Origin: Epiperipatus broadwayi
Lineage: Eukaryota > Onychophora > Udeonychophora > Euonychophora > Peripatidae
NCBI GenBank assembly: GCA_028023455.1
Contig: JAQFVV010000002.1
Location: 32,061,725 to 32,125,724 of the forward strand
Length of the DNA: 64,000 nucleotides
Direction: 5' to 3'
Shown here: one piece after another, positions 1 to 12,388 of the stretch
How the letters are laid out: every line of letters starts with the position of its first letter
Numbering within the stretch: position 1 is the first letter of the stretch
The notes under the pieces: generated by a model
Seen by the model: only the letters and a program-made list of their open reading frames with translations
Database searches by the model: none
Told to the model about the DNA's origin: nothing
Made by a program: the position numbers and the translations under genes

Positions 1-59
1 TCAAATCCATTCATATGTTAGTAATAGCTTATAACAGAACATTTTGTGTGGTATTATTC

Positions 60-185
60 TCCTCTCTTCTTGAGGTATAGCTAACCTGTTCTACTATGAG
101 CATGGGTATCGAACCTGGACTTTTAGATTCATGAAGATTGAATTGAAGTGATGCTCTAACCAATTAGCTAGTCTTTCAAAGATAA
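60..185 (-). repeat. tRNA-derived SINE head or degenerate tRNA pseudogene
   Basis: The minus strand has an A-box-like TAGCTAATTGGTTAGAGC followed, at tRNA-like distance, by a B box GGTTCGATACC. The anticodon and T stems do not pair properly and the arms are irregular, so this is not a working tRNA. It is best read as a pol III promoter relic of a SINE. Confidence 0.5.
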
Positions 186-559
186 TCATAAAATTTTTAT
201 GTATTTATCTATGAGGATTCTTCTGATTTCTTCATTTTTTCATTAAGGGCAAGATCAATGAGGGAAAATGTTTTTCCTATCCAGAGGATGCTTATAGATA
301 AGTATGTGAAAATTATACTAACCATTACTTTTGCCTGAAGTTGATTAGAGAAACACCTTCAATTCAATTTTCATGAATTTAAAGGTCCAGATTTGATTGG
401 TAAGGCCAGAAACATCTGAAGAAGAGAGAAGAATACTACCCGAAACATTGTGTATACTAATCTGTTTGCTATTGCTAACAACTGAATAATTGAAATACAG
501 ATTTATTATATGCCTGTATCAATATATTAAATATATAGGGTATATGAGCACAGACTTTC

Positions 560-695
560 ACATGACCCACCACTCTCCACTCTATCTCATAACACTTGAA
601 CACATAAATATGAATGTATTTAGAAAGTTTAAATAAAGTTTGAATTTTTCTAAAGACATTTAACGATTAAAATTAGATAATAGAAATAATCCAAA
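560..695 (+). repeat. 3' tail fragment of the 42.6-kb LINE family
   Basis: AATGTATTTAGAAAG...AAATAAAGTTTGAATTTTTCTAAA...AAACATTTAACRATTAAAA is shared with the 3' end of the LINE at 45.88-45.97 kb and with 36985-37085. It is a 5'-truncated copy. The rest of 190-1360 holds nothing I recognise. Confidence 0.45.
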
Positions 696-1475
696 AACGA
701 CACCAAACGTAAAGTTAGGGAAGCTTACTTCATTATGGCTGACCCATCGGCAATCAACAGAAGAGAGGCCTGCTATTGCCTATCTCGTAAATGGTCCACG
801 TAACATCTGCACATAAATTTGCATAGTTTTACTGTTATTAACAGAATAACTCGCCATGAATATGGGACTGTAGACTGTCCCGAAAGCGCTTGGCAGTCAA
901 AAATTTTGACAATTTATTAATAGCTTCATTACCTGTGCGCAGAGCACATATATGTATTAATTACTGCTAAAATACAATCATCACCAACTTTCAGACAAAC
1001 ATAATCTCATTCTAATGTAAATTACATTTTGGATAGAATTTTAAATCTTAAGTGATATAATTTTCTTTAATAGGAATAATTATTATCTGAATTATCTTTA
1101 TTTTGTTCCCATTTATATCTTTAGGGTGTTTATTTTATTTATCTTTCCTTTTTAGTTAATTTACTATACTGGCCATTTTGTCAATATGTTTTTAATTTTC
1201 TGCAAGCATATTTTTGTTTTGTTTTTTATATTTCTAACATTATTTGACAATATTTTACTTCAGCAGACCCTTGCTAAAAGTTTTCTTTTCGTACATATGT
1301 ATGTTATCTATAGATAGCTGCTTCATGGTTTTTATATCCATAAAAAAAAAAAATTTTCATGTATTTTATTAACACAGAGGCAAAACTCTTTCTACAGTAG
1401 CACCACTCAGTGCAATCCAGAGTAATCAATGGATGCAGGAAAGTTTGGCATAAAATACCTATCTAGTGCTTATTC

Positions 1476-1534
1476 ATCCAATACTGCCAGACTAATTTAT
1501 AGCTTCTGGCTTTCATCAGTGAGAAGACTTGGAT
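1476..1534 (-). ncRNA. Degenerate hammerhead (family A unit 1)
   Basis: CUGAUGA is intact and distal stem I AUCCAA/UUGGAU is kept, but the GAAA box reads UAAA, so it should not cleave. It lies 439 bp from the better-preserved motif of the next unit, same strand. Confidence 0.6.
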
Positions 1535-1914
1535 CTGAAAGCACTGCACCTAGATCTTAGGATCTAAGGTGACTATCCAATCCACCTTTTACCTATTTAG
1601 TTAACTATAAAGTTAGAGTCCAAAATGAAAACAATACTGTTTTCAATTCAAGCTCATTAGCTTATAGAGTCATATAGATCTGTACTCAGTTCAGCATCTA
1701 TACTATTTTGATGTCTCCTTTAATAACCACAATCACCATAATCCTCTTAGGCAGGATTGTTATTAAACCACTTAACATCATATGATCACCATTCTATATG
1801 CTTACACGCGCTGTTTACACAGAGGCAAAACTATTCAGTAACACCACTCAGTGCAAGCCCGAATAATCAGTGGGTGCAGGAAGGCCTGTGCATAAAATCC
1901 CTATCTAGTGCCTA

Positions 1915-1973
1915 ATCCAATATCCCCAAACTAGTTTCTAGCTTGTGGTTTTCATCAGTGATGAGTCTTGGAT
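1915..1973 (-). ncRNA. Hammerhead ribozyme motif, core intact (family A unit 2)
   Basis: Order on the minus strand: distal stem I AUCCAA with UUGGAU (6 bp), internal loop, proximal stem I ending UCA/UGG, CUGAUGA, a short stem II with a CACAA loop (one A-C mismatch), GAAA, palindromic stem III ACUAGU, U at position 17. All catalytic residues are present, but the stem II base is a weak A/A, so activity is uncertain. Confidence 0.7.
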
Positions 1974-2240
1974 CTGAGAGCACTGCACCTATACCTAGAT
2001 CTGATCTAATGCAACTCTCCAGCAGCTACTCTTTACCTTATTTTCTAACTATAAAACTTTGGGTCTAAAATGAAAAGACAATAATATTTTCAATTCAAGT
2101 TCCTTAGCTTCCTGTATCCATTGATTATTCTGGATTGCACTAGGTAGTGCTAGTGTATGGAGAGTTTTGCCTCTATGTAAACAGCTTGTGTAAGCATAAA
2201 GAATGGGGGTGATCATGTGATGTTTAGGGGTATTTATTAT

Positions 2241-2690
2241 CAGTACATCATTTATTCATACCTTTGTTAACTTTAAAATTTCTCACTTTTTTAAAAAATC
2301 TATTCTATTTGATGGTGGCTTTAGGCAAAGCTGACTAATGTGCACTGGCAATAGTTTGTCCATTCTTGTCTCGTGTGTTTTAAATATACTTAACAATAGT
2401 TTACCTATACTTTAGAAAGGCTTGTTATCATATGTCTTTAATTTTACTGAAGTGGCAGCTTTTTGCCATGTTATGTATAAAATTGATGCCTTTCCTTTCG
2501 TTAGTTTGACATTACTGACAAAAATGCATTCATGATACATGTGCTGATAGTACTCGGCTGAAATTTTTTCTTAACATCTTTCAACTAGCTAAGAACTTAT
2601 TATAGAGGTTTGCTTTTTGGCTACCTAATATCTGATGAATTTCAGCAATGCTTACATTTAGGACTCAAAAAGTGTGATATAATTTTTTTT
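2241..2690. other. No recognisable feature
   Basis: AT-rich DNA without a credible ORF, RNA gene or repeat match inside the window. Confidence 0.5.
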
Positions 2691-2714
2691 ACATCAAATA
2701 AAGCTTACCCATAT

Positions 2715-2960
2715 TATTGTGGAATTTGTTGCCATTATTGAGTCACTAGAGGATGGTCTCTCCAAAGTTAGTCTAATTCTCTGATCTCTAGCCTCTCCAC
2801 AACACATTAGCTTTATCCATCCATCTCACTTGTGGTCATATTCTAGGTCTTTTACAGTTTATGAAATCCTGTTTAAAATTTCAACAGTCCATCTATTAAT
2901 AATCTCATCAATCAGGTGGAGTAGCAAAATATGTTGTTTGCTATTTAATATGTTTAGCAA
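2715..2960 (-). repeat. RTE-BovB-like LINE, 3'-end fragment
   Basis: Same order as the 3' end of the RTE copy at 7.3 kb: GATGGTCTC, TCTCCAC, ATCCATCCATCTCA, GTGGTCATATTCTAGGTCTT, CAACAGTCCATCTATTAATAA. The minus-strand reading keeps the RTE C-terminal 'RPR...RW.D' signature in broken frame. 5'-truncated. Confidence 0.6.
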
Positions 2961-5900
2961 TAGATGAGAATGAAAATAACTACCCTTAACATGATCTTAC
3001 TAGTGTTGCAATTATTGTAATCTCGTGATAAAGCATATCTAATGCCATTAATTTTAATTTTCCATTTTTGAATCACTGCTGATTTTTACTGGACAAAGCT
3101 ATCTTCTGTTTGAATAATTTGCACAGGACATATCAATCAAAAAAAACATCAGATCTAAATCCGACTTCTCATTTAACATTACCTTTCTCCTATCTTGTTT
3201 TTAATTTTTATTAGACAAAATATATCAATTTGCATAAACAAAAATTTAAATCTCAGGGTATTTAAGACATCTTCAACTGTTTCATGATTTTGTTTTAGAT
3301 ATGTCTGCAATATCCTTGAATGACCTTCTACTGCCAAGTTGATGTCTGGTCTAGTCGAAACATTATATAATGCTAATATTAATAGCAAGCAGTTATATAC
3401 AAAAATAAATTTAAAATATATGCTGTCATTTTTTCTCTTTGAATATCTTCAATATATTGTTGCTATGTGGCTGCATTGCTGTTTTAACAATAATAGCTGG
3501 CAGTATGCTTCTTAAGATTAGAGTTAATTAAGTCATGGTGAAATAGTATTTAATCTTCCCATATGTTTTTTTTTTAAGAATAAAAGAAATTTATTTATTT
3601 ATTTTTTTCATCACATAATAATATAAGAATTTGCGGATATGTTAAACATAAAGTTTAATATTTAAAATATATGTTATAAACATTCGTAAAAGAGAGAGCA
3701 GTATAAAATCAGATAATTTTGTTTGTTCTCTCCAATTTACCTATTTCCGAGTTTGATTTTTAATTTTGAAAATTGCTGAGAGAAAAAGCTTTCTCTTCAG
3801 TAAATTATTTGTAAAAAAAAATTTATTTCAACATTAAAAGAGATAAAGTAAATAAAAATTTATACATGTAAAGTGTTTTTTATATAAGAAAAGAACTTTA
3901 ACAATTTGATAAACTTTATTTGCATTAAGAATTTTTTTTTTGTATTCTTTATCTCTCCAAAAGAAAAACAGCAGTCAATCTGATTATCCTGTGAGCTTTT
4001 TGATTAATTAAAAATAAATGTCAAAAATTATGATTTTAATTTAAGTTTTTGGCTTGTTTTCCAATCTCAATGTTGAAAGAGGGAACTAACTGAACAATTG
4101 TTTTTATCAAATTTGATCTAATTATTATTACATTTTGACATATAGGAGGCATGATTGTGATTGGTTGAAGACAGTTTGTTCCAAAAATAGGGGTATAGGT
4201 CAATCAGTGGATCTTAGTGTCTTGTAAGAAGCAAGCATTCCTGATCTAGCTGTTGAAGAGGACAGTCAGTTCTAAGCCAGCTGCTGAAAAAGACAGGAGG
4301 AAAAAGTTCTAATAAAGCTGTTGAAGAAGGCTGCAGGAGAATTTAGCTGTGAAGAGTGCTATAAGTTTAGCTATAAAATCATGTCTAAGATGAATACAAT
4401 AATGTGCTACATTTAGCTAAAGGTTAAAGATCTTTCTCCATGTACCTTCTCTGAAAATAAAAAATGTATAGAAGATACCCATAAAATAATCCTCAACCTT
4501 GTCTCCAACTAAGAGCATAAGTGTCTATGTATTAGCCTGACCTGAAAATTTAATTGGAAAGAAAATGGATAAATACCTGCTGTTTGTTAGCCTGAAATCT
4601 ATTGTCAAGTAGAAAAAAATGTATACAGTAATCTGGAAGTGGGAAGTTTTCCAGAAGAAAACCTACATAGAAACACTGGTAATTATAAATGCAAAGGACT
4701 TCCAAAAAAATAAAAACTATGGTAGTTTTTTTTATGTGCACATTATACTCTTATGTAGAGATAAAAAAATTATAGGAATGTACAATTCAAGTACGGCAAC
4801 ATTTTTTATCCATGTAATTTTTCCCCATCAAAATTAGTTTTTAGACAATATAATTTTTTTTTAACATTTTGAGCCATTTTTTTTTGTTTTATTTTCCTCC
4901 CAAAATTATAAGCTAAGAGTTAAGCAAATTAAACTTCTTATGTGTCATTAAAAAGATGTTTTCCAACTTTTATTATTTATAAGGAAATAATTTAATGAAA
5001 ACAAACATTAATTAATTTAGAGAATAAAATCAGCTGGTTAGATTTTTTTATGAAACTATACTTTTGAAAACAATGTATAAATTTAAATTATCATGTTATT
5101 TTTTAACTTTTAATTATTAATCAGTTATTAAATAATTGTTTAAAATATTTGTGTTAATGTCTATTCCTCCAGATATCTGTTACATGAACTGGCAGTGTGT
5201 GACTTGGTTTCAATACAGCTTAAAATTTGAAATTGTTTTCAAACTATCCAGTAAAATTAGTATAAAATAAATTAGAATAAGACATTATATTTATTTATCT
5301 TCTCTTCAGTCACTGCTAGAATTCTTGCTTCCTGAGCTACTTTAGACCCTAATGGTTACATAAATGTAGGGGTTTGTGTTTGGACATCCAGATGATAACT
5401 TTGGATGGCATAAAGATATTACCTTTAAGGTTCATTTGCTGCATTTTGTTTTATAAGAAATTTAGTTTAGTTTGTCTGTACACCAATGGTACTATATGGC
5501 CAGAACGATGATGATGAGCATGTTTCAGTATCTCAGCATTATTTTTTATTATAAGTGATGGATACACATTTAAGTATGTGCATCTACATAATTGTTATAT
5601 TCTGCCGAGTTTGGCAGTAGCTAGAAAAATAGCCTGTTTTATAGTGTACTTCCTTTAACTCCAATTACATAGTTGGCTGTTGATTTCATGATTGATTGAT
5701 GAGTTAATCATTATTCTTCTTCTCTAACACTGGATGATATATCTCAGGATTACCATAACTACTTAGTATGTAGTTGGTATATGCTGACTTTTCTCATATT
5801 TCAAACCTTTTGTTTATTCATTATATTTGTGATCTGTGAGAATAACATGACTCCCTTCTCCCCATGTCACCCCAAATTTTCTGTACTATTATATATAATT

Positions 5901-6180
5901 TTATACTGTATCAATATAAAGCTGTGATAATTACCACGACTTTATTCAGTATAAAATTTTTACTTACATTATCCATATATGGTTATTTATTATATATATA
6001 TATATTTATGCACAGATAATGAAGCTATATATACATCAAAAGTAAATGTAAAATGCTATATTTGCTGAGTGCTTTTGAGACTTCTTGCTCATATTCATAG
6101 CTACTATTTTGTTAAAAACTGTGTTGTTAGAAGGACAATTTATGCAAAATATTGTAAATTAGTTATAAATGCCATTTAAA
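2961..6180. other. Mostly unassigned AT-rich DNA
   Basis: No gene recognised. 4200-4360 holds loose repeats of an AGCTGTTGAAGAAG-like motif. A short TA microsatellite lies near 5988-6005. ORFs here are short, Lys/Phe/Ile-rich and have no family signature. Confidence 0.4.
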
Positions 6181-6269
6181 GGACAGGGCAAGGCAGGCTT
6201 CTCTTTGATTAATGGACCTAGGATCACTTGCTATGTGTAATGCTTCTCTGATCTTGTGTTTAGCATTGT

Positions 6270-6348
6270 GTCTTTCTGAGCAAATGATGTTAGCAGATGC
6301 CCACATCTGCCAAACGAGCGTCTGCTAACATTGTTTGCTCAGAAAGAC
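6270..6348. repeat. Perfect-like hairpin, 31-bp arms
   Basis: Arms 6270-6300 and 6318-6348 are inverted with about three mismatches and a 17-nt loop. The outer arm reads GTCTTTCTGAGCAAA. It sits in a slightly GC-richer stretch (6180-6400) that may be a small foldback MITE. Confidence 0.7.
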
Positions 6349-7277
6349 AGTTCTTATAGTCAATTATGGTTGCTCTAAGGAGCAACTAGCTGATCTCTCA
6401 CAGAATGATCTCATGCTTTCTTTAAAATATAAAATTGCTTATATATTTTGATATTAAACATTCCTTTCCTTAAATAGTAAAAATTAATTTAAAATATTGA
6501 ATATTATATCTAACATTACTTGTATTTTTAAAAAAATATCATTATTTCAAATATTTTTGTATTTTGGGGAAGATTCCCAGATGCCCCTCTTTCTACCCCT
6601 ATCTCCCCATCCTGTTATAATAGAGATAAACTGAATTAGTAAATTTGCTAACAAGAGTGAAACCTATTTCAATCCAAATATAAAGTTTTATTTATATGTA
6701 CCCTAATTCTAATTTTCTTGGAAGAATCCATTATTTACTAATTTCAAAACCAATTGAAGTGAAGAATTTTAAGTCCAATATTTGTAATAAGTATAGCATT
6801 TTTACCAACATTATAATGAACCAAACATTGTTAATAAATCCTTCAGCATCTCTATATTCTTATTAGTCAAGGCTGGAAACTGCATCTGTATCCATAACTT
6901 TTAACACGTAGCTTGAACTTAATACATATTTGAAGCGTGTTATATTGATAGTATAAAGTAGTCATTTTTGTTCATAAAAACTTTTTTTTCCTCTCTTTAC
7001 AGAAAAAAGTCTATGTGGCCATAGTGAATAAGCTAGGCTAGTTGCTATGAATTAATAACTTTAAAAAATATTTCAGATCATGGTTAGGGGTCAGATAGCT
7101 AACCATCTATTATCAGTAAATGAAAATTTGAATATTAGTAACTGGTGTATAATGACCGCTTAATCTAGGTTGGTCAAATAAGTGTCAGTATGCTGACTAA
7201 AATTAGTAAAATATTGTAATTATATGTGATAGATGGTGGGTAACTGGCATAACAATGTGAGGACTAAACCTATTATT

Positions 7278-8110
7278 GACCTTTCATCATCATCATCATT
7301 ATTGATCCATTGCAGGATGGTCTCCAAATTTAATCCAGTTTCTCCAATTTTTAACCACTCCACATCACACCAATAAACTTTATTTCATCCTTCCATCTCA
7401 TATGTGGTCGCTTTCTAGGTCTTACAATCTCTTGGGATCACATTTAACATTTCAGTTGTCCATCTATTATCACCTCTTCTAAAAATGAGTTCAGCCTAGT
7501 TCTACTTCAGTTTCTTTAAGTTTTCAATGATGCCAGTAATATGTTTGTTCCCTCATCCATGTATTTTGTTTTCATACTCATTTTGTTACTCCTAGCATAA
7601 ATATTTCCATACTTCATTGAGTGGTATGAAGTCTCTGCATTACTCTTCTCTTAAGTGTCCAGATCTCAGATCCATAAGTAATAACTGAATAAAACATATT
7701 TATAAAAAGTTTATTTACAAACACATAGGCATATTTAAAGTTATTTCTAGCAAAAGCACTCTCTTCAAGTTTAATTCTAAGATTAATTTCATCTATTAAG
7801 TTTCTATCATAATAATTTACCAAGATATTTGTAGTTGTTAACTTTTTGTAACTCATCATTATCAATCTTGATTTTTATTTTAAGATTTATCTGTAGTTCT
7901 ACTTTTTTGCTTTCATCTGATAACTCTTGCAATATTTCCTAAAGCTCTGAAGCATTACTTGCAAAAACAACTACATTATCTCCAAAATCTAAATGACTTA
8001 AATAATCTCAGTGTACTTTTTAATCCCTTAGCTTCTGATTTCAATCCACAAAATACTTGTCTTAAAACTGCACTGAAGTTTTGGAGATATGGAATCATTC
8101 TTCTCAATGT
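7278..8110 (-). mobile_element. RTE-BovB-like LINE, 3' half of RT and C-terminus, decayed
   Basis: Non-LTR retrotransposon remnant read on the minus strand. A broken polymerase box reads FGDNVVVF where the family has FADD-type, followed by 'ELQEILQELSDESKKV'-like and 'NNYKYLGKLL' segments. The open stretch 7614-7865 carries EINLRIKLEESAFARN and YGSEIWTLK, the RTE C-terminal signature, then RPRKRPHMRWKDEI. The element ends in a (CAT)n run at 7278-7300, the typical RTE/BovB microsatellite tail. Frames are broken and the catalytic box is damaged, so it is dead. Confidence 0.8.
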
Positions 8111-8515
8111 TAATCTTTCTAGTATCTATATAATCTAATCATTATGTCTTTTGGTAATCTTACCTTTTGACATCCTTTATATATATATCCATACCATTCA
8201 AATTATCATTCCAATGTCATTTACTATAATGTGCTCAATATTATTTTTTGAATTGTTTTATTGCTTATGTATTCTTTACTTAACCTTCATGTATATCTAG
8301 ACATGTATTTCCTTTTCATTCTTTCCTTCAAATGTCAAATCTTTCTTCCATGTGTAATGTTACTTTTCACTATCAATGTATTTATTGTGTATTGACTTTT
8401 GATATATTCTGATGTCACAAAATTCCATTTAATATCACTATATCTTTTTTTTGCCTTATATATTTCTCTTATAGCTTGATATGTTGTTCTTTTATATATG
8501 ATCTTCATGCCTAGA

Positions 8516-8607
8516 TATTTATTCTCCCCACATTTTTCGATCTGTTGTCAATCTTCCATACTATTTATTCTCCCCACATTTTTCGATCTGTTGTCAATCT
8601 TCCATAC
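8516..8607 (+). repeat. Tandem duplication, 2 x 46 bp
   Basis: A 46-bp segment beginning TATTTATTCTCCCCAC occurs twice in immediate succession with no visible difference. It lies upstream (minus sense) of the RTE remnant. Confidence 0.85.
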
Positions 8608-8610
8608 TAT

Positions 8611-9590
8611 AACCTATTATCATAACAGTGAAAATGCTGTTCTGTTATTCAAATACTTTGAATTGTATCAGTGGGTGTCAAATTTCACTTATGAAATAAG
8701 GCAAATAACCTCACTGCTTTCTTTAAAATAGATAGTAAGTAATGTTTTAAGTTGTGCAAACCATTCTTCAAAAATTTAAAAACTATGCAGTAAAATAACT
8801 GATATGAATAAAATATATTCTGAAATAAGCTTTTGGTCCGTATAGCTAAATGAGTAGATGATTCGCGTTTAAAAGTGTTTTAAGTATTAAAATTCTTTCG
8901 CATGATGTGTATAAAAATAATTTTCTTGACTGAAGAGAGACGTGGTATTCAGAATCTGATTTGAGAAGTCTAAGGTTTGATTTTATCACCAGATTAACTC
9001 TTACTTTAAATATATTGCGGATAGAGGTCATTATGGGCACACAACTTATTAGTATTGAATTTGGCTTAATTTTGAAATGATGGGGGGGGGGGGGTCATCA
9101 TGTTTTCATTTTAAAAAAGCTGATGGATCAAAATTATTTTTAATACTAATGAATTATGTATGAATGTACGTTAAGAGATCTATAGTTAAACATATTCATT
9201 AGCTAATAATAGTTTTGGGCAATTGTAAATGGGTGTAATTGTTATCTCATGATTGGTCAAAAATAAATAAATGAAATTCTTTTGAAATAATTTTTATTTG
9301 AAAACAAAAGAGTAAAATAATGTAGATGAGGTCTTAATTTCATTCACAATAACTATCAATCAATTTTCCTGAAAAAAAAAAAAAAAAAGATAAAATTAGA
9401 TATGGTCACATGATCTATGACTCTTATTTTGACTAAGATAAAATTAGATCTCTCAAAACAACTATTATAAAAAAAACTAGGCAACTATTTGTTATTCAAA
9501 GAATTTCTTTTTTAATGTTAGATATTTAAAAAAATTACAACAATAGTAAATAAAATAAAACAATATATATATGAGTGTAAATAAATGTAG
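8611..9590. other. Unassigned, with poly-G run and family C scrap
   Basis: No gene seen. A run of about 14 G lies near 9081-9094. The segment 9400-9440 (TCACATGATCTATGACTCTTATTTTGAC) matches the ends of the 28.7-kb family C repeat. Confidence 0.4.
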
Positions 9591-9599
9591 ATTAAGGAT

Positions 9600-9775
9600 T
9601 TCATAATGTAATGTTAGTGTATCTGCCTGTCCTGTTACGGCTTGGGTTCAAATCTGGGTCAAACTTAATAGGCTTAGAATTTTTCCATAATCAGATGAGC
9701 TAAACATCTAATACTGGTAAGTAAAGCTGCAACTTGCTGTTGCAGAGGCCTTTGTCCAGTAGTAACTAAATATTG
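9600..9775 (+). repeat. tRNA-like SINE
   Basis: A head with A-box-like TTAGTGTATCTGCC and B box GGGTTCAAATC is followed by an unrelated body ending GAGGCCTTTGTCCAGTAG. That end resembles the 'gaggcctttgcccagcag' tail of RTE-mobilised SINEs in other invertebrates (from memory). No clear target duplication was seen. Confidence 0.5.
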
Positions 9776-9880
9776 TTTTATCTCTTTCTATATATATGTA
9801 ATATAGTGTGCTAATAGCTTTAAACAAGCTTTTCCAATAAATGCTGAAAGAGAAAGCATTTAAAATCTTTATCTAAAATT

Positions 9881-9937
9881 ACCCTTATCCCCAAACTAGT
9901 TTCAAACTGACGGCTCTCCTCAGTGAAGCGCAAGAAT
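9881..9937 (-). ncRNA. Hammerhead ribozyme motif, left arm of family C foldback
   Basis: Minus strand: proximal stem I UUCA/UGGG, CUGAGGA (the tolerant position 7 is G), stem II GAGC-CGUCA-GUUU with two wobble pairs, GAAA, palindromic stem III ACUAGU, U17, and a possible distal stem CUUG/UAAG. Core intact. Confidence 0.62.
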
Positions 9938-10004
9938 ATTCAGACACTAAATCTAAAATATCGACTCAGACTCAAGCGTAGCATTTATCTAATAATTAAC
10001 TATT

Positions 10005-11965
10005 TTAACGGTCGGGGAGGAGTCTGTGAACCTATCTGCCACACGAGGGCGCCATCTAGGCATTTGAACCTAGAAAAATTTATATAGTAGGCAGATACGT
10101 ACGTTAAGATTCAAAAAATTTTATAGATATATTATTCTGACCGTTTGCCCTATGTCACTAGCTCATAGAGTAGCAGAGATTTTAAACATTTATAAGTTTC
10201 AATAGATTTCTATTCTCAAAGTATATATTAAGTATTTAGAACAATAAAATAAAAGAAGCCACTGCCAGTAATTAACACACAAATAGATTTTTATTAACGC
10301 ACATTTAAAATTGAGAAATAAATTTATTTTTAGATTTTAACATTAATATTTTTTTTTTAAATTTAAATTACTATTTTAAATAGATCGCACAGATGGATAT
10401 TTAAATTATATTTTACTTTAACATGGCGAGCATAGATAGTCTACATAGATTTTTTTTTTCACTTAAAAACTTATCAAAACATTCATTCAATCTCAGACTA
10501 AAAGTTCGTAGTCAACCCAATGCCTGCTTCCAGATATATAGTCGCAATCATTGCAATATGAAGATGCTAGCATAAAACCACGCAGACAGGAATGTGCATC
10601 TGACAGCATGATATTATTTGAAGGAAATGATCCATGTCTAGAACAGGAAAGTGCATCTGTCAGACTAAGGAATCATATATATATATTTTAAAGAGTGCTA
10701 CTTATGGGGAGAGAGTGGTCTTTCTGCGACTTATAAATCCCTGTCCATAGAGCTAGAAGGGGTTAATGGTGCAGGAAATACATCTGCAACCATTGCAACG
10801 GTATGACTGCCTCTTTGGGGTCATGCATTCAGGTGGGCACGTTGCCCTGTATGCTAAACACGCTTCACATTACATTAATATAAACGTCTATATATCTCTC
10901 CACTAGCACTGACACAACCCCGAAACAAATAGCCTGAAATTAAAATCCCTTAAATTAAACATAAACGAATTTAAACATAGTTATTAATCTTTATCCATGC
11001 AGCTATCTACACCCAACTTTAAATTTAATACATTTTAGTTAAAACATAATACACACAAAAAAAAAAATGAAATGGAAATGATTGCTTAAACATCTACATA
11101 AAAAAATATCAATAATTGAATTTGCATTCTTTAAGTCAGATAAGAGTTCTTATTTTCAGTTATTAATTACTTGCAATTTTAGGAAAGTTCTTATTAGATA
11201 GACACAATAGTTCATACTTTACGGATTTAATAGATTGAGAAGTCCATCTTCGTGATCACTTTCGTAGATTTTGTCCTTCTTTGAAATGAAACTGCGACTT
11301 GCCATGCATTTGGTCAGGAACTGTCATCCAGAGGCCTCAGCTGGTTGTCCGGAAAATTAAATTTATTGCAGACTTCCACATCGTGAAAATCTGCAATATA
11401 GCTAGCTATAATGATCTATTCATAGTCAGCTCTAAGATAACAATTATAATAATAATTTGGCTTTTATATTTTTATTAGTCTCTTATCATCCAATCTTTGG
11501 ATTCAACCGGCAAGACATCACTAATCCTCTGGTGTTTCAATTACGGTCCGTGCTGACATTTCTGGTGTTTGCATTGGTCATTTAATTTCTTTGTACTCTC
11601 TTATCTGACCCTTTAATTTATTTTAAATGCCTCAAGGGCCAGTTTGATTTTGAACAATCATTTAATTAATAAGACAATCATTTCCATTTTCTAAGATTAT
11701 AGAAATCAACATTATTTCTATTTTCAAAAATATCAAATCTTTATATATTTACTTTTTTAACAAAAAAATTACTTTCAAATATTTTTATTTTTTTAAAAGT
11801 TTTTAAAGTTGTCCATCATGCAATCTCTCTATATATATATACGTTAAACAGTTTTTAAATTTCAGTTTTTAAGTTAAGTTTTTTTCTTTTTAATAAATCA
11901 ATTTTTATTTATGATCTTTTATTTTAATTTTAAAATAATGTGATGGGATATTATATTCCGTTACA
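10005..11965 (-). mobile_element. Solo LTR, diverged relative of the 12.4-kb element
   Basis: A 1,961-bp LTR in minus orientation, flanked by perfect 5-bp duplications CTATT (10000-10004, 11966-11970). Ends match the 12.4-kb LTRs: TTAACGGTCG at one side and CCGTTACA at the other. Shared interior includes the block GGGCGCCATCTAGGCATTTG and the CACTGCCAG/AATTAACACA block. No internal region remains, so it arose by LTR-LTR recombination. Confidence 0.85.
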
Positions 11966-12174
11966 CTATTAAGTAGAAAATTAAAATGTTCAAACATCTA
12001 TATATCTTCAAATCCAGCTATCTAACTTAAATAGCCATATGAGACTGAACTATTTAAGTTAAATAGCTGGATTTGAAGAATATAGATGTCTGCAAATTTC
12101 AGATTTTCTACTTAATAGTTAAGTATTAGATAAATGCTGCACTTGAGTTGGTATTTTAGATCTAGGGTCTGGAT

Positions 12175-12230
12175 ATCTTAGTGCCTCACTGAGGAGAACC
12201 ATCAGCTTGAAACCGGTTTGGTGATAGGGA
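12175..12230 (+). ncRNA. Hammerhead ribozyme motif, right arm of family C foldback
   Basis: Plus strand: stem I UCA/UGG, CUGAGGA, stem II GAAC-CAUCA-GCUU with one A-C mismatch, GAAA, palindromic stem III ACCGGU, U17. Core intact. It is the mirror partner of 9881-9937. Confidence 0.62.
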
Positions 12231-12388
12231 TAATCCTAAATAAAGATTTTAAATGCTTTCTCTTCTGGCATTTATTAGAAAAGCTTGTTTAGAGCTATTA
12301 GCATGCTCATTATATTACATTTGTAGTACAAGCTTAATAAGTTAAGTCACATGATGCATGATTTGATTTTCTTACTAATATATATATT

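Larger units (their letters stand above)
1361..2240. repeat. Family A tandem ribozyme repeat (two units) with inverted end
   Basis: Two direct units (about 1361-1765 and 1766-2100) carry the same order: AGGCAAAACT block, AATCAATGGATGCAGGAA block, hammerhead, CTAGATCT block. They are followed at about 2100-2240 by an inverted copy of the unit's outer end (GGAGAGTTTTGCC, GATCATGTGATG). Direct units plus an inverted end resemble PLE pseudo-LTR or retrozyme architecture. No coding sequence is present. Confidence 0.65.
9797..12320. repeat. Family C foldback element, 271-bp arms, split by a solo LTR
   Basis: Left arm 9797-10004 plus 11971-12033 and right arm 12050-12320 are inverted copies of equal total length around a short centre. 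Each arm carries one hammerhead facing the other. The left arm was later interrupted by a solo LTR with a 5-bp duplication. Arms share blocks with the 28.3-28.9-kb repeat. Confidence 0.8.

Noticed and set aside
60-185. Functional tRNA gene
   Set aside because: A and B boxes are present, but acceptor, anticodon and T stems do not pair; treated as a SINE or pseudogene relic.
8498-8731. 77-codon ORF with internal peptide repeat
   Set aside because: The peptide repeat is just the 46-bp DNA duplication; no other support.
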